Source of the DNA: Hyperoplus lanceolatus
Lineage: Eukaryota; Chordata; Actinopteri; Uranoscopiformes; Ammodytidae
DNA: 64,000 bases
Reading direction: 5' to 3'
Assembly (NCBI GenBank): GCA_026929865.2
Contig: CM049405.1
Coordinates: forward strand, 22,128,001 to 22,192,000
In this document: positions 10,881-22,569 of the stretch, piece after piece
Layout: every line of letters begins with the position of its first letter
How positions within the stretch are numbered: the stretch's first letter is position 1
Position numbers and translations under genes: made by a program
The notes under the pieces: model-generated
Databases searched by the model: none
What the model saw: only the letters and a program-made list of their open reading frames with translations
Told to the model about the DNA's origin: nothing

Positions 10881-11189
10881 ATAAAGCTTGTAGCATTACT
10901 AAGAAGGGGCGGGGGGCAACTACGGTGGAGATCACAGGACATGGATGTTTCCTTTTGTGTTTGTGTGTGTCTTTGAAGCCAAGCCAAGACTACTACTACC
11001 CTGTGACTGTGTCTTGCTGTTTCCCACAAAATAGTCATATGACGTTACATCTTCGATTTTCTTTTAACATTATTTGTGGACAGATTCAAGGCATTAGTTA
11101 TGAAATGTTTTTTAGTGAGTTTCAGAGGTGCTTTTCAGTTTGGACGGATTGGATAAGATTTCCCCAATTTATTTTCCTTTTAGATTATT

Positions 11190-11358
11190 TTCGGGTTTTT
11201 TTCCGCTTTATTAAACAAACTGGAGAGACAGAGTTGAAATGGGGCCAAGAGGGGAGGAAATGAAGACAAATACCACTGGTCGGATTCGAACTGAGTGTGC
11301 TGCAATGAGGACTGAGCCTCTAGGGGGCACTCTAACCACTACACCACGAGCGCCCCCA
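11190..11358 (-). mobile_element. tRNA-derived SINE
   Basis: The minus strand starts GGGGGCGCTCGTGGTGTAGTGG, with an A-box TGGTGTAGTGG (complement of 11336-11346). A B-box GTTCGAATCCG (complement of 11281-11291) follows, then a CTTCATTTCCTCCCCTCTT-type body and an AATAAAGCGGAAAAAAA 3' tail near 11190-11210. This is the fish tRNA-type SINE layout: polymerase III promoter, body and A-rich tail. A relative with a lost B-box lies at 39600-39778. Confidence 0.75.
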
Positions 11359-11369
11359 TGTGTGGCATA

Positions 11370-13004
11370 CTTTCTTACATTCCTTCAATCGGTTTACAGC
11401 TTCTGTCGACTCCTAAATAGTGACCAGTCTTGTTTCCTTTTGACAATGCATCCTTATCCTACCAAAGCCCACTCAGAAAACCTGACACCGTGAACTCTGA
11501 AAATGGGAGTTAGAGTGTGTTTTTTTTATTAAGGGTCTGTTAGAAAGAAAGCTCATTTATTATTTATAATAAACCACATATATTGTAGATGTTTCGCATG
11601 AATGGCTTTTTGGGTCTGAAAATATCCAACTGGTGACATTTGGCTTTTGTTCCACTTGCTTGTAGAAAAGAGGGATTGTATTTTATTTTTCATGCTGGGG
11701 TCAGTTTAGAGAACTAAAAAATGCACTTATGAAAAAGGAAGCACTGGCGTGCTTGTTACCTGCTTTACTGCTGTGACCTTCAGCTACAAAGGCAAATACC
11801 TGCAATTTTGCAAGTCGATTATTGGCTGCCCTTTGTCAACAGCCAACTTTTTAATTCAGTGTTTAGATCAATAGTTTTCATTTACATCCATTTTGTTTGT
11901 TCTTGTTTGTTCTATAGTTGACAGGCATTCTAGAGAAAATCATTGGCATTCATCTGATGACAGGAGTAAGACAAGTCAATGAAAAATGTAGACCTCTCCC
12001 TGTTCTGAAAGATATTTCAAGACCCTGGAGAAGTTATAACATATTCACTGTTCTTTTACCTCCAGCATGACACAGTCAGTCACGTTCATTGTTTAACGTT
12101 TCGCTCTGTTTTGCATATAAATATTTAGGGTGTGTATGGGTAATATCTTGCATTGCCTCATAAAGCAGCACGCTGTGTTTGGATTTGAAGAGAAGTGATC
12201 CTCAGGGCTATAAGAAAGAAATCATTGAACCCTGCTCTTTGCAATCGTGTGCAAAGCATGGTAATTCCTCAGTCCACTGCACAAGCGTCCCATATTTTTA
12301 TCCCCTCTTTGACCAGTGTATTCATATGGAAAGAAAATAGTATCCATGCGGTCCTTCAGAAGATAGTACAACCTTATCGATGAGAGCTCTCATTGGGAGG
12401 TGGAACCTCTGACTTTCATCTTCTATTAAAACATGGTAGCATGTCCAATCTCAGTATTTTTAGCATATTTTTCCACTTAACAAGCTACACCAGTCATTTC
12501 AGCCTGTGCATTGTGATGAAAGCTACAGTAAAACTTGGGTGTTATGAATTTGCAGTGGCCGGTGAATGCCTCCAGACCCTACTCCCCCCGCACTCTCACA
12601 GTATAAACGGACTAATCCAAAATCACAGATGAACACACATTTAGTCTGTCTGGGTTCTCATTAGTACAACTTCAGCTTACTTTGATCATGCTGTCTCAAA
12701 TTCAAATCATTCTCCGTGTCCATGGTCACATTTTCCACCAGGACTCATTATTTGATAAAGTAAAATGTCAAGCATTTTTCACTTTTCATTAGCTAAGGGG
12801 CTGGAATTTTTTTCACTCTACTTATCTCTGTGCCTCAACATCATAACCACCTGTGCTTTATTCTTTCTACAGGTATTTATGTATTTTGGTCTGTTGCTCA
12901 CTGTACATATTGGCAACATGCAAAGCTGCTCATGTTCCCACATTCACACTCATCCTATTATAATAACTAAAGGTGGAGTAAGCGATCTCCAGAGAATGTT
13001 TTTA
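11370..13004. other. Non-coding flanking DNA, nothing recognised
   Basis: AT-rich, no exon-like or repeat-family sequence that I could name. Several short open frames show no family resemblance. Confidence 0.5.
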
Positions 13005-13014
13005 AATGTTTATA

Positions 13015-13320
13015 CTAACAGTACGTCTCAAGCGCTCCAAACATATATGATCCTGATGTGACGACCGTCATTATAGGTTTACCATATAATGAAGATGAAG
13101 ATTTAGCCCAAAAAGTAAAAGAAGTGTTTGAAGATTGCTGTGCTTGTTAGCAAATCCTGACGCCAGTGGCAATGCAGAGATTGCGAGCCAGAGGTCAGGG
13201 CCCCGGTGTTGTGAAAGTGGCTTTTGCTTCAGTGAGAGAAAAGGTGGCAGTGCTCGGTGGGAAACAAAACCTGAAATCAGCAGTGAGCTTTATGTCACAT
13301 CCTTGTCATATGGAAGTCAT
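13015..13320 (+). pseudogene. LINE ORF1-like relic (L1/Tx1-type)
   Basis: The first frame reads YDPDVTTVIIGLPYNEDEDL, then AQKVKEVFEDCCAC and a stop. After a frame change comes MQRLRARGQGPGVVKVAFAS, then VREKVAVLGGKQNLK. This order (RRM-like TVIIGLP core, then PGVVKVxFxSxxEKxxVLxxKQxLK) is that of the central RRM domain of L1/Tx1-type ORF1 proteins, which bind the element RNA. One stop and one frameshift separate the halves, so it is dead. No ORF2 is joined to it, and the 10630 remnant lies upstream and is not contiguous. Confidence 0.55.
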
Positions 13321-14139
13321 CGTAATAACCAGCTTTCAACTTGTAAATAGTTTTCAAAATAACATCTAAGTAATTATTACAGCTGGGAAAGTTTTTCTAA
13401 AAGCTCCGATATATCTGCCTCACGTCAGCCAGAGTCTGTTGTTCAAAGTAATTAAACCCAATTTTTTACGGAGAAACTTCAGTGACATATTTTCAATTCC
13501 CTGTAAACTCGGCCACAACAACGATGAGAGCCCTCAATTGTGTGAATGCAACCAAAACTGACCTCTTTCAATTTATTCATGAGCCTATTTTAAATTAATG
13601 TTACCCCCATTTGTTTGTGTAAAGTGTTTGGTGAGTATTGCTCTTTGCCATAGTTTATTTTTTTTCAGATTACTCTATACCCCTAAACCTGTTTGTTATT
13701 GTGGCTCATAGATGTAATAAGTTCAGTCGAGAAACGTCTACATCATTTCAAAGAGTGCTGCTAATTGCATTTTCTCTTGGGAAAACAGTGCAATGCATGC
13801 TTAAATGCCCTTAAGATTTGTATGCACTGTCATCACCATGACTGGTGTAGAAAGCCGCAGTATTTACTGATCATTTGCATTGTGCAGCCAAGTAGTGCTT
13901 ATCACAAAATTAAGCCATGTTTTGTCTGTCATGGTCATGTCATGTATTTCCAACATTAAATATTGATTTGTAATAGAGTGCATGCATTCCGTAGTTGCAC
14001 ACTGTCACATAAATATCTACCAATTATTGTAGTGTTTATTTAGATACGTTGCAGCAGTACACAAAGTATGCTATAGACACAAAAACCATACACACTGACC
14101 ATAACATACAACAGACATACAGTTTGTAATATTCAGGAA
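13321..14139. other. Non-coding flanking DNA, nothing recognised
   Basis: AT-rich; no gene, repeat or RNA feature could be supported. Confidence 0.5.
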
Positions 14140-14752
14140 ACTGATGGACTGCTTACTCCGGATAGGGAATGAGTCCTAACTCTTTATTCATAGTGAAGTT
14201 CAAGTTCCTAAAGATCTTATTCATGAGTGAGGGGACAATGGAGTTCAAGATTGGCCGGAGAATCGGACTAGTGGGGGAAGTTTAACACTCACTTTACTGC
14301 AACGTTGTGACGAAAAGAGAGCTGAACCAGATGACCAGAAGCCCTCAATCTATCGGTCAATCTTCGTTCATACCCTCACCCTCAGGTTGTGTCATGTCTG
14401 TAAGAACAAGATTGCAGGTAAAAGCGGCAGAAATGGGTATTCTGAGGGGAGTGGCTGGCATCTCCCTTAGATCCGTGAAGATCTTGGAGTAGAGCCACTG
14501 TTCCTTTGCGTAGAAAGGAGCCAGTTGAGTTGGTTCGGGCATCTAAGAATGCCCCCACAGCGCCTCTCTAGAGAGGTGTTACAGACACAACCAGTTGGGA
14601 TTAGGCCAAGGGGAAGACCCAGGACTAAATGGAGAGATTATATCTCCACACAGGCCTGGGAACTCTCGTGAGAGCTGGTTAATGTGGCCCAGGAAAGGGA
14701 ATTGTGGGGTCCCATGGCGAATCAAGATGGATGGATTGATGATGGATGAAGA
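14140..14752 (+). mobile_element. Old, decayed Rex3 (RTE) LINE 3' end
   Basis: The plus strand is a worn copy of the C-terminal half of the same family as 2071-3287. Recognisable stretches are GACTGCTTACTCCGGATAGG, TTGTGACGAAAAGAGAGCTG, AGGTAAAAGCGGCAGAAATG (RVQAAEMG region), GAGCCAGTTGAGTTGGTTCG and GGAAGACCCAGGACTAAATG (GRPRTKW region). It ends in a GATGGATGGATTGATGATGG tail near 14725-14750, matching the Rex3 3' repeat. Frames are broken by stops and small deletions throughout, so it is much older than the 2.1 kb copy. Confidence 0.8.
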
Positions 14753-16759
14753 CCTGGAGTACTTTGATGAAGGTAGTTTAGTGATTTTAGTTATTTACAG
14801 TGAGTGTACAAAGCTGTTAGCTGTGTATTGCATGTAAAGAAGAAGTGACAAAGGCTTTGTGCTGAGGCCAGCTGTCCGCTACCTCACTGTGCTGTATTTT
14901 CAGCTGAAGGGAAGGACAGTAAAAGTTGAAGAAAAGCGGGTGATAGGAGTCTGTTACCGCTCTGCATGATTTTTGTGTTAGGGAAAAGGATGTGAGTTTC
15001 GCAGCGGTGTGTTAAATTGTGGGCACCGTGTTGAAAATACACCATGTTGAAAATGTACCTTAAAGGGATATTATTCATGTTTTGATACTCTTATCAACAT
15101 CGGAGTGGACAAATATTATACAAATGTTAATGTATGTTTATTACTACCGCAACAATCCACAACAATGATCAATCCTGTCCAGAAAACAGGTGCATATAAA
15201 GGAAAAATAATCTAGAATAAACGTGCTTTTCAGAAGGTTGACATTTCTGTAGCCTATTATATAGCCTATATATAGATAGGCTACAGGATTTTTATTTCAT
15301 GAGCTGTAAGCCGTAATCATCTCAATTAAAACAAAAGAAAGGCGTGACATATTTTAATTTTCGTAATTTATCCAGAGTATTTGAAGCTTTACTTTTTGAA
15401 TGGACCTTTGCATGACATTAAAATTTGGTGGGTGAGTCGTTCATGCAGTTCAGAGTTGCCTGATATTATAAAAAGGCTATGAGACACCATCCTCTGTGGA
15501 TTTTACATCTTACATGGTGATGACAGCTTTTTGTATGTGCACCACTCTTGGCTTCTTTATGAACATCTTGGCATGGATACATTTGATGTGAACAAGATGA
15601 TCACGCTTTGTTTTTAGCTCAAACCTCTGAGGCTCAGACAATATAATTATACTGACTCTGAGTAACCCTCAGAGTACAAAGCTATACCCATGAAATAAAA
15701 CAGGGTAATCCAAGCTAAAGCAAAGATGTTGATTTAAATTGAACAATTTGAGTGATGAAAGAAGGTGTGTAGAAAAAAACATTAGCTTTAAATCCCAAAG
15801 GTAAATCTTAATGTTGTAGTATGCAAAAGCTGGCACAGGATTTTACGAGATGTAGAAACACTACAATGAAAGGCTTAGTGAACACAGACAAGCATAACTT
15901 AATTCACTCAAGTACCCTTCAGTACATTTCCTCATTAGATTCTAACAGTTCAATTGAAATTCTCCTCTCATTGAGCCGTGATCTCTAGTGTTTGCAGAAG
16001 GAAATAAAAGTAAATACCAGCCTTCTGTCTGCAGCTTCCACAATTCCCCACCTTCAAATATGAGACATGGAGAAAAACAAGAAATACAATATTTAGTGGC
16101 TTTTATGCAAATATGACATTTCCCCTGCTGGGTTTCAAAGAGCCAGGTTCTCTGTTGACCACAGATACCTGCCTGTGCTGAGGCAGCATCCGCAGGATAT
16201 GTTGCAAAGATTCCTCATTATTTGTCATCTACACATTAATACCTGACAACTAAAGATTACGCACACGTTAGTTGAGCTGCTACTGTACCAAATATGAAGA
16301 TTGTATTTCAAATATATCTGTGCAAGGCCTTTCTTTTGGCAGCACAGAAAAGATTGAATTTTAATGCATAGCTAGCATTTTCTCTCCATTCAGTATTGTT
16401 TGTGAGAGATTGAAGAAAAGATGCAGCAGACTCTTGCTATACAAAATAACAATAACAATCTGTTGTGAGAGCATTAGCTATTCTCAATCAATTATGATAA
16501 TTATTTGACTGATCATTTGCTTCAGATGGTTTAATATAATCAGTTATTCAAATTCAGAGTAGGAACTGTTTAGTCAATTGATGATTGATTCATTTAAGAT
16601 ATCATGCCTGCAGTTTTTCAAGGATTTCAAAAGGTAAATCTGGACTGTCTAATTCCAATTTCATTCAACATTTTTAATTCACAACGTACAGATTTGGATT
16701 AAATGTAGATCACAATATCTGTTTCCTTTTCTACAGTAAGTAATGAATCTGTATTGTTT
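14753..16759. other. Non-coding flanking DNA; short palindromic patch
   Basis: No gene recognised. A small palindrome-rich patch of alternating TAGCCTA and TATATA motifs lies at about 15250-15285. The remainder is unremarkable AT-rich DNA. Confidence 0.5.
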
Positions 16760-17207
16760 TTTTTAACCTTTATTTATCCAGGCAAATTGCTTGAGGTCAA
16801 ATGACCTCTTTTTCGAGCAAGGCCTGGCCAAAATGGCAGCTGCTAAAATGAATCAAATACAAGACAAACATAAAAAGACTGCAGACATGAGAAAACAGAG
16901 ACGAAAGCACAGACATGAGAACATAAGAAAAAAGCACAGACATGAGAAGACAGAGACAAATACATTCCAATGGGTGAAGAAAAACAATTTTGAGGAAATG
17001 ATAAAATACTACACAGTGAAACATTTACACACTCCAAAATTCACTATTAAGAAACATGTAATTCGAGTTTTAAAATCATTCATGGTGATGAGTTCCTGTA
17101 ATTTGAGTGTTTTTTGTATAGTGTTCCAGGCGGAGGGAGCAGAGTACATGAAAGCCCTCTTCCCAAACTCAGTACGGGTTCTGGGGACAGAGTCATGGAA
17201 ACTTTAG
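16760..17207 (-). mobile_element. LINE 3' end (ORF2 C-terminus plus 3' UTR)
   Basis: The complement of 17100-17207 reads VPRTRTEFGKRAFMYSAPSA, then WNTIQKTLKLQELITMNDFK, the C-terminal signature of a common fish LINE group. The 3' UTR ends in TGCCTGGATAAATAAAGGTT plus an A-run (complement of 16760-16785). The same terminal organisation is seen in the plus-strand copy at 41242. The clade (L1- or L2-related) is not certain. It is strongly 5' truncated. Confidence 0.65.
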
Positions 17208-17596
17208 TCATGGATATACTATTCATATGTGTACTATTCATTTATACTTGTGCACAAGAGCAATCTTAAGATGTTTATGAGAATGTTTATTTTACAGACC
17301 CTTTTGCTTTAGCGATAAACTGTGCATGGCTTTTCTGAACATTGTCTCCAGAGGACGCTAGTGAGATTTAGAATGTTTGCAGACTGAGAAGCAGTGGTGT
17401 GGCGTGGGGATTTTCTTTGAGGAAGCCAAGTGAGACAGCACCTTTAATCTACATGTTTATTGGAAGGTGGGGGACAGAAAAGAGTAGGCTACATCGCAGC
17501 TTGTATTCAATGTAACTACAAGAGCTATTATAGCGCCTGGTCACTTTACCAGGACTTGCACAAGCCTGTAATCTGTCCGACACCGCTCGTTCGCTC

Positions 17597-17640
17597 TCTC
17601 ACTCACTCACTCACTCACTCACTCACTCACTCTCTCACTC
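17597..17640. repeat. (ACTC)n microsatellite inside the hAT
   Basis: Nine or so near-perfect ACTC units with one TCTC variant. Confidence 0.9.
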
Positions 17641-18035
17641 ACATACCTCCTAATCGTTTTATTAAATTACACATTGTATTATAAATGCACCCCCCACCCC
17701 GACCGGAATGCACAACTAGCCGCTTAATGCCCAATACAGATTCGAATTCATTCACAATATAATTAGGGGGCGTTTTATAGTGAGACACGACTCACACAAT
17801 CAGTTATGTGCTTGACATACACACATACTTTCTATACATCCTTTTCGTTTAAGAACTAGGCCAAATGTTCATTATACAACACCACTTAAGACAACCCAGA
17901 AGAACTTCAGTGGATACCAATGCAACTTAATCAAGGTACAATTAGCAATAAAATAACACAAAACATAACATATAGCTAAACGGACAGTAAAGGGAACAGT
18001 TAACCCGCGCCGGGAGAAGGTGTGTATTTTACTCA

Positions 18036-18242
18036 CTATTTGTAGAGGAAGGCCATTAGCTGAAGATTGCCGCTACCAGCTAGCCACTCGGTGCGGACAT
18101 AGTTCTCCTCCCTGAAAGTGCGATAAACTTTCTTTCTCTCCACAGGCATTGGCCTGCCGTCAGATTTGATTTTTAATGGCTCCTCAATTGGCAGTTTGGT
18201 AAAATATTTTTTTACTAAATACTCAAAATCTCCACCCTCCAT
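18036..18242 (-). pseudogene. hAT transposase N-terminal exon-like fragment (ZMYM1/TTF-type)
   Basis: This 68-codon minus-strand frame reads KLPIEEPLKIKSDGRPMPVE, then YRTFREENYVRTEWLAGSGN. The GRP.P...... R.F...... R.EWLAGS pattern is what precedes the zinc-binding LFCFPCLLF motif in ZMYM1/TTF-type hAT transposases. That motif is not intact here: the frame continues LQLMAFLYK to a stop. GTGAGT overlaps the last codons and could be a splice donor. No downstream DDE or dimerisation region is present in the element, so it is a remnant. The match is by pattern only. Confidence 0.4.
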
Positions 18243-18308
18243 AACTGTTCTTGCTAATATGATAACAATGCAAACATGCTAATCTCCCGCTATTGTTATT
18301 GTTGTTAA

Positions 18309-18822
18309 AGCTCCCATAGTATACACTTTTCGGTCCTATTGTACACCATATTATATGGTCTTAGTGGTCCCTAATACGTTTTTCTTTAATTGTTTGCTGG
18401 AAAAAACTTTCAGATAATTTATTGTACTATGCTGATGTTCAGCTAATCTCAAAATGGCCTATTTTTTAAAAAGAGCTGCAGCTCCCCTCGTAAATACACA
18501 ATCTTTGAGCTCCCCCCGCCCCCTGTCCGGAAGCGAAGCCAGATACGCCTCGGCCTCTGTCTGTCAGGGCCGTGGACCAATAAGAAATAGGGGTGTGGGC
18601 TGGACAGTGGAAGGTTCTGGCTTTCCAGTTTATGAGGTCAGAAACTGGGAGAATTCTGACTGGAGTATATTGGGGGGGAGGGGAGGAGTTTCAGAAAGGG
18701 GGAGAGTGAGAAAAGGAGAGATTGTTATTTTTTTTTATATTTTGGCAGTCTCTAGACACACCGTGGACCCATAGATATGTTAGAAAACATTTAAAAAGTG
18801 CATTTAGCATAATATGTGACCT
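18309..18822. mobile_element. 514-bp TTAA-flanked element, copy 1
   Basis: TTAA lies at 18305-18308 and 18823-18826. The ends are AGCTCCCATAGTAT and, on the right strand, AGGTCACATATTAT, an imperfect inverted repeat. A near-identical copy of exactly the same length is at 34514-35027. TTAA duplication suits Kolobok- or piggyBac-type transposases acting in trans. An open frame of 106 codons starting at 18454 is shared by both copies but resembles no protein. It is nested in the 17392 hAT, so it is younger than that element. Confidence 0.88.
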
Positions 18823-19582
18823 TTAAATTTCAGTGACGTTGATAATGATGCTTTGATTTGATTGGTGTGAAGCCAAGGGCCGAGTGGCTTCCCTAGGCAC
18901 CCTCATGACACCCTCCTGACCAATCACAGGAGGGCAGTGTCAAGACAATAGCCTCACCTGATTGGTCAATCCTTCTTTCTTTTTTTCACCAAGGGATGCC
19001 AGCTCGGGCTGGCTTCCTCGCGGACATACAGTGTGCAGTATCGTGTTTCGCCGCGTCTTCAGAATCTAAATGTAAAGGGGCGCTGTTTCGCGCATTGTGA
19101 AATGCTCAATGAGAGGAGAAAAATGGGGAAGAAATGACAGCAACACAGCACCAAAGAATTACCGAAACTGTTAATAATTTTTTTTTTATTGGATGACAAC
19201 TACAGCCTAAAAAACAGGGAAGCCTGGCTTCCCTTGGCCTCCGGGAGAAAACGCCACTGCTGAGAAGCTGTGTGTTTTGTAAAGATTCAAATTGAATGCA
19301 AACTTTTCTTAGTCACAACATGTTGACATTAAAAAACATGCATCAAAATGTTGCCAGAGGCCTGATTTATCTGAGAACGAAAAAAACCTTACCCTCATGA
19401 CTTTTAATTGATAGATTGGGGGAGCACTGTCAAACATCCCATGCCTTAGAAACTGAAGCTGAATCCTAAGTTTATTTGTTCATTCAATTTAATTTAAGCA
19501 CAGTGCAACTTTTAAGCATTGTCAAATGTAGGTTATTCTGCTTGCTTTTAGTATAAATCTAAAAGTAATGTTTTTTTTATCT

Positions 19583-20018
19583 AGACCGATATAGGGTCTG
19601 GCCACGATCAATAGACATTAAATAGCAGTACAACCAATAAGAGCAATGAACAAGGTGACGTATTAATCCCCATCCGTTCAGCGAACAGCGGCATTACCTG
19701 CTAAATTAAACTTTTGCCGTGGTCGGTCGGCAAAACCGAACATTCCTCTTACTTGCCAATGAAAGATTTGAGTGCCGTCCTCTGTTGTTTACAATCACGG
19801 CTTCGACGGCGCATGCACAGCACTATCGTCATCCGGTTACCTCCGCCCCATAGCACCATACATAGGGCTCTGGCCCGCCCATATCAGATATAACCAATTG
19901 AAACGTAGATCAACATTTTCTGACATATATAATGAGCTTGAACCGAGAGTGTCCAGACCAACAGGCGCAGCGAATTTAATTTGCCAGAGGCAGGTCTGGA
20001 TTTCCAGGCTACCTTATT
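19583..20018. mobile_element. Old dispersed teleost DNA repeat
   Basis: A GC-richer island in AT-rich DNA. It begins TCTAGACCGATATAGGGTCT and ends near GGTCTGGATTTCCAGGCTAC. Internal segments AACCAATAAGAGCAATGAAC, GGTGACGTATTA, GCGCATGCACAGC and AGCTTGAACCGAGAGTGTCC fit a repeat I recognise as common in fish genomes. No transposase frame remains and no clear target duplication was found, so the edges are approximate. Confidence 0.45.
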
Positions 20019-21503
20019 ACATGTTTCCATCGCAACTTTCAGTCCACACAATATTATCCAGCTAACTTAGGTCTATGGTGTTTGGTGAATTAGACCCTCG
20101 GGTGCTGCGGTAATTTCCTCTTGTTTCCTGAGAGAAAAAGCTCTGAGGTTCAAACCACCATCAGTTTAGCTATGATTCTAGTTGCTTTGTGGTTGAAAAG
20201 TTAAATGAATACTACCACTTTCTAAGAGACCGTCTCACAATACATCATCTTTTGCATTAAAATTATTATTCAACCAAAGCATAAACACTCAAATCTTCTT
20301 TAGAAAGTGTTGCCTATTCTTGTTGTATTTTGACTAGGATAAATACATTTTTCTTACCAATAGGGGGTTACATAATTCTGTATTGATTTTTATTAATATT
20401 TCATCATATACTCTCTTAAATAGTTCAGTTGAAAACATGATAAGCATAATATGCTGTTTTCACCACAGCTTTTCCAGGAACTGAGTTTTTATCCTGTTTT
20501 TCAGTATCTTCACCGTCATTTCAAGAAGCTGTACTTTTCATCTTTTGTTCAGCCGTATCTTGTGGTTATTTTGATCAATAGTCGTATTTCTTAGGATCAG
20601 GTTTATCATTTGTGAAAATACTCCCTAACTAAGAAAATTGATTATTGATGCGGATGAATTCCTTTTTCAATTCCTTCTTAAATTAAGGACAGTGAACAAA
20701 TGCAGTGACAGTGCAGTTTACATCAAAGCAACAATGGACCACAGAGATGTCTAATAGATGGAGCTTTTGGACGAGATCACAAAACTGTCAGTCTGTTCTC
20801 TCAGGGAGGACATCATCCGTCCACGTCTTATAGCTCTACAAGGTCCCTTTACTCGTCAACAAACAGACCAAACAGACCAATTTTAAAACCTTCTGAGGCA
20901 TTTTTTGCTATTTCTTCACAGCTGAGCCTAGTACTGTATATAAAGAGAATCGTACTCAGGGCACCGCATTCGTAAACTGTATGAAGTTGTAATTCATACA
21001 ATTTATGATTGTGTTGTGACTTGACCTATGAAGCATCTATTCAAATGTTCCAGACAAATGAGACATTATTGACAGTGCCAAAAGTAACTTGAAGGTCAGC
21101 AATATTTAATCCTCTGTATTTCATTTTTAGGGCATCTATCACAAAACAGGCCCGGTGTTTGGAGTATAATTGGCTCTGACAAAAACACATAATGCCATCC
21201 ACTCCTTGAATTGTTTTCATGTGCCAGATGTGCCTGCGTGTTTTTTTTTCTTCTAATTTGGTATTTAGTCATGGTGTGGACTGTGAGCTTTCATGAGACT
21301 GTAAATAAGCCCAAGATCCTCTGGGAGTGACTACATAAAACACTCTGTGGTTAGCATACCTCAGTGCCTGCCAGAGGCATAGCTAAACCATGGATGCTTA
21401 ACCTATAACAAATCAAAGGCAATATCCTAAATATCTCTTTTTATCTACCACAAAAAGGAACGATGAAACAAAAAAACATAAAAAAGTTTTAAAAAGCTGC
21501 AAA
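20019..21503. other. Non-coding flanking DNA, nothing recognised
   Basis: AT-rich; no exon or repeat could be supported. Confidence 0.5.
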
Positions 21504-21505
21504 TA

Positions 21506-22080
21506 CAGTATCTCACAAAAGTGAGTACACCCCTCACATTTCTTCACATTTTTCTTTATATCTTTCCATGGGACAACACTGAAGAAATGACACTTTGATA
21601 CAATGTAAAGTAGTCAGTGTACAGCTTGTATAACAGTGTAAATTTACTGTCCCCTCAAAATAACTCGACACACAGCCATTAATGTCTAAACTGCTGGCAA
21701 CAAAAGTGAGTACACCCCTTAGAAAAATTTTACAAATTGGGCCCAAAGTGTCAATATTTTGCTTTGCCATCATTATTTTCTAGCACTGCCTTAACCCTCT
21801 TGGGCATGTAGTTCACTAGAGCTTCACAGGTTGCAACTGGAACCCTCTTCCACCCATTTATGACAGCATCACAGAGCTGGTGGATATTAAAGACCTTGCG
21901 CTCCTCCACCTTCTGTTTGAGGATGCCCCAAAGATGCTCAATAGGGTTTAGGTCTGGAGACATGTTTGGCCAGGCCATAACCTTTACCCTCAGCTTTTTA
22001 GCAAGCCACTGGTCGTCTTGGAGGTGTGTTTGGGGTCGTTATCATGTTGCAATACCACCCTGCGGCCCAGTTTACGAAGG
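21506..22080 (-). repeat. Left arm of fold-back Tc1 (inverted transposase C-terminus and TIR)
   Basis: Read on the minus strand this arm encodes VLQHDNDPKHTS (second catalytic Asp), then MSPDLNPIEHLWGILKQKVE (third catalytic residue, Glu), ending MPKRVKAVLENNDGKAKY and a stop. A one-base loss after LLK separates the two parts. Beyond the stop lies the normal 3' UTR and terminal repeat. The sequence matches the right arm in reverse orientation over its full 575 bp. Confidence 0.9.
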
Positions 22081-22530
22081 TTGAGTGCACGTGGTCAGCG
22101 TCGTACACAGAGGTTGGCTTTGGAAAATAGACGTATGAGTGCTGCCAGCATTGCTGAAGGGCTTGAAGGGGTGGGGGGTCAACCTGTCAGTGCTCAGACC
22201 ATACGCCGCACTCTGCATCATACTGGTCTACATGGCTGTCATCCCAGAAGGAAGCCTATTCTAAAGATGATGCACAAGAAACCCCACAAAAAGTTTGCTG
22301 AAGACAAACAGACTACGGACATGGATTACTGCAACCATGTCCTGTGGTCTGATGAGACCAAGATACATTTATTTGGTTTAGATGGTGTTAAGAGTGTGGA
22401 GGGGCAACCAGGTGAGGAGTACAAAGACAAGTGTGTCTTGCCTATAGTCAAGCATGGTGGTTGGAGTGTCATGGTCTGGGGCTGCATGAGTGCTGCCAGC
22501 ACTGGGGATCTACAGTTCATTGAATTCTAA
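22081..22530 (+). pseudogene. Tc1 transposase central region
   Basis: The plus-strand frame reads ENRRMSAASIAEGLEGVGG (second helix-turn-helix of the paired-like DNA-binding domain), RRTLHHTGLHGCHPRRKP, then VLWSDETKIHLFGLDGVK with the first catalytic Asp and VMVWGCMSAASTGDLQFIE. The first helix-turn-helix and the start codon region are missing, replaced by the inverted arm. After FIEF the frame stops near 22530. The product continues out of frame into the right arm. The long ORF reported from 22018 begins inside the inverted arm and its first 21 codons are not transposase. Confidence 0.9.
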
Positions 22531-22569
22531 CATGTACTGTGACATACTGAAGCAGAGCATGATCCCCTC

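Larger units (their letters stand above)
17392..19259. mobile_element. hAT element with perfect 8-bp TSD, internally nested
   Basis: CTGAGAAG at 17384-17391 and 19260-19267 is a perfect 8-bp target duplication. The ends are CAGTGGTG on the left and CAGTGGCG on the right strand, classic hAT termini. A short transposase-like exon lies on the minus strand at 18036-18242. An ACTC run (17597-17640) and a 514-bp TTAA element (18309-18822) lie inside. At 1868 bp, including 518 bp of nested element plus its TTAA, it is too short for a full transposase and is a deletion derivative. Confidence 0.88.

Noticed and set aside
18454-18774. 106-codon ORF, and its 117-codon partner at 34659, as genes
   Set aside because: They lie wholly within a TIR-bounded element lacking any known domain. 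Frame retention is expected at low divergence.
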